The notes beneath the pieces are model-generated. The model worked only from the letters and a program-made list of their open reading frames with translations, was not told the DNA's origin and searched no databases. From contig NZ_CP012673.1 in the NCBI RefSeq assembly GCF_002950945.1, forward strand, positions 9,438,501 through 9,502,500: a DNA stretch of 64,000 nt. Reading direction: 5' to 3'. Origin of the DNA: Sorangium cellulosum (lineage in GTDB: Bacteria > Myxococcota_A > Polyangia > Polyangiales > Polyangiaceae). The translations under genes and the position numbers were made by a program. Every line of letters starts with the position of its first letter. The stretch's first letter is position 1. Below, piece after piece: positions 57,893 to 64,000 of the stretch.

Positions 57893-58492
57893 ATGTGGAG
57901 GAAGCATCAACGCGGGTCGGGGCCCCACCTTCGCGGCCCCCTTCAGCATCGGCCTTCGAAGGGCGCTCGTCGCCTCTTCGCCGGCGTTATCCTCGGCGCG
58001 CGCCTCGCGCTCTCCGCCGCGGCGGCGGCCGGCGCGCTCGCGCTCGCCGGCTGCAGCGGGGGTGAGGCGCGCGCGCCGAACCCGACGCGCGCCCTGGACG
58101 AGCGCAGGGCGATCGAGGTGATCCGCCGGGCGATGGCGCAGGAGGGCGCGAAGCCGGCCCTCGGGCGCGAGGTCGACCTGCTCAGCGGGGCGAAGGTCCG
58201 GATCGACGTCGGCGTGCAGGGCCGCTCGTACGGCGTCGCCTACGTGACCGGGGAGGACGCCCAGAAGCTCGGCGCCGCGATCCCGCCCCCGAACGGGCGC
58301 GACGAGAAGCTGCGCATCGTGCGCGGCGGGCCGGACGGGGCGATCCGCATCGTGCTCCTCTACCAGGACAACTACTTCTTCGACGATCTCGTCGGCGAGT
58401 CGCACGAGCGCACGGCGATCAGCGCCGAGCGGCAGCTGACGCGCGACGTGCAGGACTTCATCACCTACGCGCGGACGCAGAAGTTCCAGTGA
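57893..58492 (+). CDS. lipoprotein of unknown function
   Basis: 199 residues from ATG 57893. A long basic N-terminus of about 30 residues precedes a hydrophobic stretch ending in lipobox 'LALAGC'; the real start may be further downstream. The mature part has 'GREVDLLSGAKVRIDVGVQGRSYGVAYVTGEDA' and 'IRIVLLYQDNYFFDDLVGES', mixed alpha/beta. Its stop overlaps the GTG start of the next gene by four bases, so the two are coupled. No family recognised. Confidence 0.78.
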   Translation: MWRKHQRGSGPHLRGPLQHRPSKGARRLFAGVILGARLALSAAAAAGALALAGCSGGEARAPNPTRALDERRAIEVIRRAMAQEGAKPALGREVDLLSGAKVRIDVGVQGRSYGVAYVTGEDAQKLGAAIPPPNGRDEKLRIVRGGPDGAIRIVLLYQDNYFFDDLVGESHERTAISAERQLTRDVQDFITYARTQKFQ

Positions 58493-58737
58493 GCGCGCGG
58501 GCGGACGTGGAAACGCGGCGTCGGGGCGAGGCCGAGCGGCTCGCGCGCCGGGCGCTCGGCGGCGGGGGGCTGCTCCTCGTGGCCGGGCTCGCGCTGGTCG
58601 GGGTCGGGCCGTCGGACGCGGGCATGGCGCTCACGGTGATCGCGCTCGCCGCGCTCCTCTACGGCATCCACAGCTTCGGCCGGCTGGGGCCGGAGCGGGA
58701 CGGTCCGGGGGAGCGGGCGCAGCCCCCGCCGCCCTGA
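58489..58737 (+). CDS. small two-helix membrane protein
   Basis: 82 residues from a GTG overlapping the preceding stop (GTGA). Two hydrophobic helices ('GGLLLVAGLALVGVG' and 'ALTVIALAALLYGIHSF') lie between a basic N-terminus and a Pro-rich end. Coupled translation suggests it works with the lipoprotein encoded upstream. Function unknown. Confidence 0.75.
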   Translation: MSARADVETRRRGEAERLARRALGGGGLLLVAGLALVGVGPSDAGMALTVIALAALLYGIHSFGRLGPERDGPGERAQPPPP

Positions 58738-58789
58738 GGCGAGCGTTGAGGCTTGCGGAGCGCGGCGCGTTCGAGCAGCATCCGCCGCC

Positions 58790-58966
58790 ATGCATCGCCC
58801 CACGCGTCAGCACCAGCACCTCAGCCAGAAGCTCGCCCAGAAACAGCAGCGGAGCGCCCAGAGCTCCCGCAAGCCCGGCCGCAAGACCAAGCGGTGGGGC
58901 AAGTGGATCACGCAGTACGCGCCGCTCGTCGCCGGCGCCGACGCGGCCGCGCCCGCCGAGAGCTGA
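58790..58966 (+). CDS. small, very basic protein
   Basis: 58 residues from ATG 58790. The middle is strongly basic and rich in Gln, Ser, Arg and Lys ('SQKLAQKQQRSAQSSRKPGR' then 'KTKRWGKWITQYAPLVAG'), ending with an Ala/Glu tail. The third-position GC pattern fits coding in this frame. It may bind nucleic acid or be a host-acting or self-acting peptide; the sequence alone does not decide. It follows the small membrane protein by 52 bases. Confidence 0.6.
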   Translation: MHRPTRQHQHLSQKLAQKQQRSAQSSRKPGRKTKRWGKWITQYAPLVAGADAAAPAES

Positions 58967-59311
58967 GCCCCGGCGGCCCGCGGCGCCGCGGGCCCCCCGC
59001 ACCGCCGTCCCCCGCCCTCTCCCTCTCCTCCTCCCTTCCAGATCCATCCAGGTCGATGACGACGCCGTGAGCCGGCGCGCGCCGCCGCCTCCCGTGGGGC
59101 GGCAGCGTCGGCGTCGCGCGCGCGATTTTCTGTGATGGCGGCGCCGTTCTCTTGCCACCTATCCAAGAGAACCCCCCCTCGCGAAGTCTGACTACGCGAG
59201 CGCCTGGCCGCCTGTCACCAGGTCCGCGCGAGACGAGCGCGCCGGCGCGACACGCGCATCGCATGCGACGCGCGCAAGGGACCACTCCATCTCTCGCGCA
59301 AGGAAGGATCC
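58967..59311. other. intergenic region without a gene
   Basis: 345 bases, including a C/T-rich run at about 59000-59040 and a stretch with CGCG clusters. No frame with good start and coding-like composition, and no clear RNA structure. Confidence 0.5.
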
Positions 59312-61678
59312 ATGGTCGACCGTCCGCCGTCCCTCGCGGCCCGGGCAGCCGCGCTCTTCGCGTCTTCCCTCGTGGTGAGCGGAACATCGCTCCTCGGAGG
59401 GTGCCTGAGCCGCCCCATCGAACCGCAAGACACGCGCACGACGAACACCATCGTCGAGCGGCTCCCGCAGCGCATCGACAAGATCGATCTCCTCCTGACC
59501 ATCGACAACTCGGCGTCGATGAAGGACAAGCAAGAGATCCTCCAGGACGCCGTGCCGGACCTGGTCGGGCGCCTCGTGAACCCCCGGTGTGTCAATCCGC
59601 TGGATCCCAGGGAGTCGTCCGCGCCGAAGCTGCCGAGCGATCCGTGCCCGGCCGGCACGGAGCGCGAGTTCCAGCCGATCACCGACATCCACATCGGCAT
59701 CATCAGCACGAGCCTCGGCGACCACGGCGCGGGCTCGTGCCCGGTGGATGGGACCGTCTCCGACCTCGCCCATTTCTCCAAGGACGACAAGGGGCACCTC
59801 GTCGCCCGGAGCGACGTGGACGACACCGACGACGACGACGACGATCCGCCGACCTACCAGAACCTGGGCTTCCTCGCCTGGGATCCGGAGCAGAAGCTGA
59901 GCCCCGCGGGCGAGGCGGTCTTCGACGACCTCGCCGGGGGCGGCCTCGTGCCGACGCTGAAGAACATGGTGAGAGGCGTCGGCGACCGCGGGTGCGGCTA
60001 CGAGTCGCAGCTGGAGAGCTGGTATCGGTTCCTCGTGGAGCCCGCGCCGCACGCGAGCATCGTCATGGAAGGCACCACCGCGGTGCTGAAGGACGTGGAC
60101 CAGGACCTGCTGGCGCAGCGCCGCGAGTTCCTGCGTCCGGACTCGCTCCTGGCGATCATCATGCTGTCGGACGAGAACGACTGCTCGATCCGCGAGGGCG
60201 GGAGGTCCTATGTCGCGGCGTATACCGACAGAAACTGGCGGATGTACCGGCCGCGGACCGAGTGCGCGGAGAAGGGCCCGGCGGACGTGTGCTGCAAGTC
60301 CTGCTGGGAGGCGAGGGGCGACTGCCCGGTGGACCCCACCTGCGGCCCCGAGGGGGAACCGGCGCGGCTCAAAAAGGAGGAGGACCCGTACAACCTGCGC
60401 TGCTTCGACCAGAAGCGGCGGTTCGGGATGGACCTGCTCTACCCGATCGACCGCTACACGAAGGCGCTCACGGAGGCGACGGTCCCCGACCGCCACGGCG
60501 AGATCGTCGCCAACCCGCTCTTCTCGGATCTCGACCCGACCGACGCGAACAACACGATCCGGTCGCCGGATCTCGTGTTCTTCGCGGGCATCGTGGGCGT
60601 GCCGTGGCAGGACATCGCGCGCGTGAACGAGGCGGGGGAGCCCGACCTCATCAAGGGCAAGGACGGCGACGGCAACATCGTGGGCGGCTTCAAGAGCGCC
60701 AGCGAGCTCGGCCGCCCGAACGCCGGCGCCTCGAGCACCTGGGAGATCATCCTCGGCGATCCCGCGAAGTACACGCCGCCCCTGGATCCCCACATGAAGG
60801 AGTGGCCCGCCCCCCGGAGCGGGGTGAACCCGATCACCGGGACCGCCATCGCCGGCCCGGATGCGCCGGACGACGCCAACGACATCAACGGCCACGAGTG
60901 GTTCCCCGACGTGGGGTTCGGCGATCTCCAGTATGCCTGTGTGTTTCCGCTGAAGCAGCCGATGGAGCAGGGCGACGACTGCGACGACGAGGTGGACCGC
61001 AAGAATCCCCTTTGCGAGAACAGGGCCGACGGCACCGACAGCCCGAGGCAGGTGAGGGCGAAGGCCTATCCAGGCCTGCGCCAGCTCCAGCTCATCCGGG
61101 ATCTCGGAGACCAGGGCATCGTCGGCTCGGTGTGCCCGAGCCAGACCGAGGACAGCCAGAAGGCCGACTACGGGTATCGGCCGGCCGTCGGCGCGATCAT
61201 CGACCGCCTGAAGACGAAGCTCGGCGGGCAGTGCCTGGCGCGCGCCCTCACGCCCGACGAGAAAGGGCAGGTCTCCTGCCTGGTCCTCGAGGCGCGGACC
61301 GTGCCCGATGGCCAGTGCAGCTGCGAGCAGCACCCGGCGCGGCGGAAGGTGCCGGACGAGCACCTCGTCGCGGAGCGCGAGGTGCTCGAGGACCCGATCT
61401 CGAAGGCGGGCGGCAGGAACTGCGTCTGCGAGGTCGAGCAGCTCATCGAGCCCGAGGAGCTCAAGGCCTGCCAGGAGACGGTGCCGCCGGCGCCGGTCGA
61501 GGTCGGGGGCGAGCGGGTGAACGGGTGGTGCTACGTCGACCCGGGGATCGGGGTCGGTAAGCCGGAGGTCGTCGCCACGTGCCCGTCGACGGAGCGCCGG
61601 CAGGTCCGGTTCACCGGCGAGGGCGAGGCGCTGCCCGGCGCGACGCAGTTCGTCATCTGCTCCGGCGACAGCCGGTAG
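59312..61678 (+). CDS. large lipoprotein with a vWA-like domain
   Basis: 788 residues. Leader with lipobox 'SLLGGC'. 'KIDLLLTIDNSASM' is a MIDAS-like D.S.S motif, followed after about 55 residues by 'DIHIGIISTSLGDHG' and later 'LLAIIMLSDENDCS', the order expected of a von Willebrand A fold with an inserted acidic loop ('DDTDDDDDDPP'). The remainder holds many Cys and Asp-rich stretches ('CDDEVDRKNPLC', 'CSCEQHP'). This is a family seen in myxobacteria on the cell surface; a metal-dependent adhesin or binding function is likely. Confidence 0.85.
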   Translation: MVDRPPSLAARAAALFASSLVVSGTSLLGGCLSRPIEPQDTRTTNTIVERLPQRIDKIDLLLTIDNSASMKDKQEILQDAVPDLVGRLVNPRCVNPLDPRESSAPKLPSDPCPAGTEREFQPITDIHIGIISTSLGDHGAGSCPVDGTVSDLAHFSKDDKGHLVARSDVDDTDDDDDDPPTYQNLGFLAWDPEQKLSPAGEAVFDDLAGGGLVPTLKNMVRGVGDRGCGYESQLESWYRFLVEPAPHASIVMEGTTAVLKDVDQDLLAQRREFLRPDSLLAIIMLSDENDCSIREGGRSYVAAYTDRNWRMYRPRTECAEKGPADVCCKSCWEARGDCPVDPTCGPEGEPARLKKEEDPYNLRCFDQKRRFGMDLLYPIDRYTKALTEATVPDRHGEIVANPLFSDLDPTDANNTIRSPDLVFFAGIVGVPWQDIARVNEAGEPDLIKGKDGDGNIVGGFKSASELGRPNAGASSTWEIILGDPAKYTPPLDPHMKEWPAPRSGVNPITGTAIAGPDAPDDANDINGHEWFPDVGFGDLQYACVFPLKQPMEQGDDCDDEVDRKNPLCENRADGTDSPRQVRAKAYPGLRQLQLIRDLGDQGIVGSVCPSQTEDSQKADYGYRPAVGAIIDRLKTKLGGQCLARALTPDEKGQVSCLVLEARTVPDGQCSCEQHPARRKVPDEHLVAEREVLEDPISKAGGRNCVCEVEQLIEPEELKACQETVPPAPVEVGGERVNGWCYVDPGIGVGKPEVVATCPSTERRQVRFTGEGEALPGATQFVICSGDSR

Positions 61679-61697
61679 CGGCGAGGGCGCCGACGGA

Positions 61698-62225
61698 TCA
61701 GCTGAAGCGCGCGCGGACCGGCGCCGGCGCCTCGCAGATCGGACACACGTCCGTGCGCTCGTCGACCTTGCCGCAGTCCTTGCAGTCGACGCGGTAGCCG
61801 TGGAACCCGGGGTCGTGCAGCTCGACGCTCGTCTGCGCCTTGTCCGCGCGCTTCCCTTCGTACTTCACGCGCGCTGGCACGAACGCGATGAGCCGCACCT
61901 CGATGTGCTCGCACCGCGGGCACCGCTCCGGGACGGCGTACGTGCTCGTCGTCGTGAGCCCGCGCGCGAGGCCGCCTTCGCCGTGGCACCGCGGGCAGCG
62001 ATCGTCCGTGAACAGGAGGTGCTGGCACGCGCCGCACGCGATCTCGTACAGCCCGTCGACGAACATCTCCCCCTTGTAGACCCACTTGACCCGGCCGACC
62101 GGCTCGCCCTCCATGAGCGGCACGAGCCCGTCCACGTAGGAGCGCAGGTTCAGCTGCCGCCCCCCGCACGAGGGACACCCCGCCTCGACGATCTCGGTAA
62201 ACGCGCGCTCGGAGAGCCTGCTCAT
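61698..62225 (-). CDS. multi-zinc-ribbon protein
   Basis: 175 residues with six C-x2-C knuckles: CPSC, CGAC, CPRC, CPRC, CKDC and CPIC, arranged as three zinc ribbons. Between them is 'GRVKWVYKGEMFVDGLYEIACG'. No membrane segment. Zinc-ribbon proteins of this sort often act as adaptors binding nucleic acid or ribosomes, but no specific role is evident. It converges on the vWA lipoprotein gene with a 19-base gap. Confidence 0.75.
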   Translation of the reverse strand: MSRLSERAFTEIVEAGCPSCGGRQLNLRSYVDGLVPLMEGEPVGRVKWVYKGEMFVDGLYEIACGACQHLLFTDDRCPRCHGEGGLARGLTTTSTYAVPERCPRCEHIEVRLIAFVPARVKYEGKRADKAQTSVELHDPGFHGYRVDCKDCGKVDERTDVCPICEAPAPVRARFS

Positions 62226-62646
62226 GGGGGCCGTCTTCTAGCACGCCCCGGCCGCGCGTGAAGGCGGGCGACGCCATCCAGCGGCGCCACGTCGAGGTAG
62301 CCGCAGCGACGCCGGTGACACGTGCAGGCAAAGTTTGCCGCCCCGGCAATCCTTGCCGAGGAGCGACGGCATAGATTGCCCTGTCGCCGCCGCGCCATCC
62401 GCCGCCGAGCAGCGCGGGCGAGACGATATCGCTGCCACACGACGCCCTCTATTACGGGTATTACGGGCCCGCGGCCAGGAGCGGACGCCCGCGGAGGCAG
62501 GGGCGCGCGTGACCCCGCCGAACTACGGCTGACGGACGGCACGAGCGTTGCTCTGCACGAGAGCGTTCGCGATCACGACTCGATCTGTCGAACACGGCGC
62601 TGCTGCTGAGCAGCGCCAGTGACACGCCTCAACAAGGACCCAATTC
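62226..62646. other. intergenic region without a gene
   Basis: 421 bases between the divergent zinc-ribbon and protease genes. Contains TATTACGGGTATTACGGG (about 62450-62470), a short direct repeat. No convincing small gene or RNA. Confidence 0.5.
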
Positions 62647-63735
62647 ATGCGCTACATGTTCGCTTTGTCGGTCGCTGCTTTTTCGCTCGCCGGGTGCGCC
62701 GTCGACGCACAATTCGACGCAGAGCTCATCGATTCGTCGCGGGATCAGCTCGTCAACGGGCACGTCGCCACCGAAGCCGAATACCCGTCCACGGTCTACC
62801 TGGGCGGCTGCACGGGGGTGAAGGTCGGTGAGCGCCACTTCCTCTCCGCGGCGCATTGCTTCTCGAATCCTGGGAGCGTCACGCACCTGAACGTCACGGC
62901 AGACAACAACGCTCTGAACCAGGTCTCGCTCACGGTAGAGTCCGTGAACAACCACCCGGAATACGAAAATTGCACGAGCTGTGCCGGGGACAACTCGATG
63001 AGCGACTTCGGGCTCAGGCCCGACGTCACGCTCATCATCGTCAACGAGCTGACGCCGCAGATCCCGATCGCCGTGATCGATCCGAACCCGGTCCAGGTCG
63101 GCGCGCCGGTCACGTTGACCGGTTACGGCTGCGAGCGCATTCAGCCGCCGCCTCCGACGCGGTTCAAGGTGGGAGACTCCGTGACCGTCTCGCCGCTGAG
63201 CCTCGACCCTGCTGCGACCATCCCCGGCGGGTACACTACCACCGAGGGACCCGCCTTGGTCCCCGGCGCGCCCGCGCTGTGCCCCGGCGATTCGGGCGGG
63301 CCGCTGTTCCGCACCGGCACGAACCTGGTGGTCGGCATCAACGCCCTCGTCTCAGGTAACGACAGCGGCGAGATCGGGAACTGGTTCACCCGCCTGGACC
63401 AGCAATCTCGCTACGACGTTCACTCCTGGCTCGCGGGGCTGATGGGAACGCCGGGCTCGACGCCGTGCAGCTCGATCTGCAGTAACCCGACCCCGATCAC
63501 GTCCGCGGCGTTCTCCAGCGGCAATCTCGGCACGGGCGAGCGCTGCTTCGAATCCACGGCAAACTCGGCGGCCGTCAACTGCGGAGGCTTTGCTGCCTCG
63601 CGCACCTTCGAGGTCAACGGAACGGCGCTGTCCTGCAACGGAACCGCGGTCAACCTCCCCGCGAAGCGCAACGGTGGCTATTGCTTCCACGCCAGCGCCG
63701 GCGCCAACACCTGGGCCTGGTTCAGCACGTGGTGA
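62647..63735 (+). CDS. secreted trypsin-like serine protease (S1 family)
   Basis: 362 residues. Leader with lipobox 'FSLAGC'. The catalytic triad is visible: His in 'HFLSAAHCFS', Asp in 'FGLRPDVTLIIV' and Ser in 'LCPGDSGGPLF'. 'DQLVNGHVATEAEYPSTVYL' resembles a propeptide/N-terminal junction. The last 85 residues form an extra Cys-rich beta domain ('CSSICSNPTPITSAAF', 'CGGFAASRTFEVNGTALSC'), probably for binding. It should degrade proteins outside the cell, in keeping with predation. Composition is less GC-rich than its neighbours. Confidence 0.92.
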   Translation: MRYMFALSVAAFSLAGCAVDAQFDAELIDSSRDQLVNGHVATEAEYPSTVYLGGCTGVKVGERHFLSAAHCFSNPGSVTHLNVTADNNALNQVSLTVESVNNHPEYENCTSCAGDNSMSDFGLRPDVTLIIVNELTPQIPIAVIDPNPVQVGAPVTLTGYGCERIQPPPPTRFKVGDSVTVSPLSLDPAATIPGGYTTTEGPALVPGAPALCPGDSGGPLFRTGTNLVVGINALVSGNDSGEIGNWFTRLDQQSRYDVHSWLAGLMGTPGSTPCSSICSNPTPITSAAFSSGNLGTGERCFESTANSAAVNCGGFAASRTFEVNGTALSCNGTAVNLPAKRNGGYCFHASAGANTWAWFSTW

Positions 63736-63802
63736 GGATGACCTCGCGGGACGGTTAGCGCCCGCAGCCCTCGCGGACCGTGAGGCACGGCATCCGTGGT
63801 CG

Positions 63803-64000
63803 CTAGTTGCCTGCCGTGTGGGCGATCGCGAAGATGAGGTTTCGCTCGAGGCGGATCCCCTGCGGCGTGCGCCACGCCTCGAGCTCCCTGGCCAGCCGAT
63901 CGCGCACCTCGCGCTTCTCCTCGGGGCTGAGCTGCGCGAGGTGGTTGCCGAACGAGCCCGCCCCGGTCTGCCGGAAGATCTCGTCGACGTCGGCGGCGTG
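63803..64000 (-). CDS. C-terminal end of a probable SAM-dependent methyltransferase, cut by the window
   Basis: 65 residues are open in frame to the right edge. 'FGNHLAQLSPEEKREVRDRLARELEAWRTPQGIRLERNLIFAIA' is the usual end of class I methyltransferases, where a helix is followed by a conserved strand with 'A.A'. The catalytic part lies outside the window, so the substrate is unknown. Confidence 0.6.
   Translation of the reverse strand, partial: HAADVDEIFRQTGAGSFGNHLAQLSPEEKREVRDRLARELEAWRTPQGIRLERNLIFAIAHTAGN

Overview
The window is very GC-rich, with long low-complexity Ala/Pro/Gly linkers, three Ser/Thr protein kinases, many Cys-rich lipoproteins (including a myxobacterial disulfide repeat), an RpoN-type activator and a CHAT-nSTAND protein. 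This points to a large-genome myxobacterium of the Sorangium/Polyangium type. That assignment is inferred from gene style; no marker gene is present.

Layout. 1-5.9 kb: a truncated GAF/STAS protein, a VOC protein, a flavin-dependent monooxygenase, a Uma2-type protein and an ABC-2 exporter pair. 6.2-11.6 kb: a translationally coupled set (kinase, TPR-like membrane protein, propeller lipoprotein), closed by a nested inverted repeat against a converging lipoprotein gene. 12.3-19 kb: a membrane protein, a 190-bp array of 10/20-bp repeats, and a complete urtABCDE urea ABC transporter operon without urease genes in the window. 19-25 kb: an accessory stretch with a 259-bp hairpin element, two duplicated genes of unknown function, gene remnants and a DUF5615/DUF433 toxin-antitoxin-like pair. 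25.5-31 kb: secreted proteins and an ornithine cyclodeaminase-family enzyme. 31.5-45 kb: a hibernation factor fused to a cold-shock domain, a C25-like caspase-fold protease, a kinase with helical repeats, a sigma-54 activator, a CHAT-nSTAND-SH3 protein and a coiled-coil kinase.

45.3-49.6 kb is the most unusual part. A second copy of the hairpin element and an HNH nuclease gene are followed by a minus-strand array of ten tRNA or tRNA-like genes with a Ro60 (TROVE-vWA, rsr) gene inside it. In transcription order it reads tRNA-Lys, -Gln, -Asn, -Pro, -His, a Y RNA-like hairpin, rsr, a tRNA/Y RNA chimera, tRNA-Ala, a second Y RNA-like hairpin, tRNA-Gly, a Glu-like tRNA, a Leu-like tRNA and HNH. 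Both Y-like hairpins begin GGACGGG-Y-CGAA, as eukaryotic Y RNAs begin with a GG...CCGA Ro-binding helix. The first starts directly after the encoded CCA of tRNA-His and the second two bases after tRNA-Ala. The same internal-loop motif occurs in permuted form inside the anticodon loop of the chimera. I propose a Ro60-Y RNA-tRNA locus in which tRNA processing could release Ro60 ligands.

50-64 kb is mostly ordinary: protoporphyrinogen oxidase, malic enzyme, Ppx/GppA phosphatase, lipoproteins, a zinc-ribbon protein, a trypsin-like protease, a small basic protein and the C-terminal end of a probable methyltransferase at the right edge.
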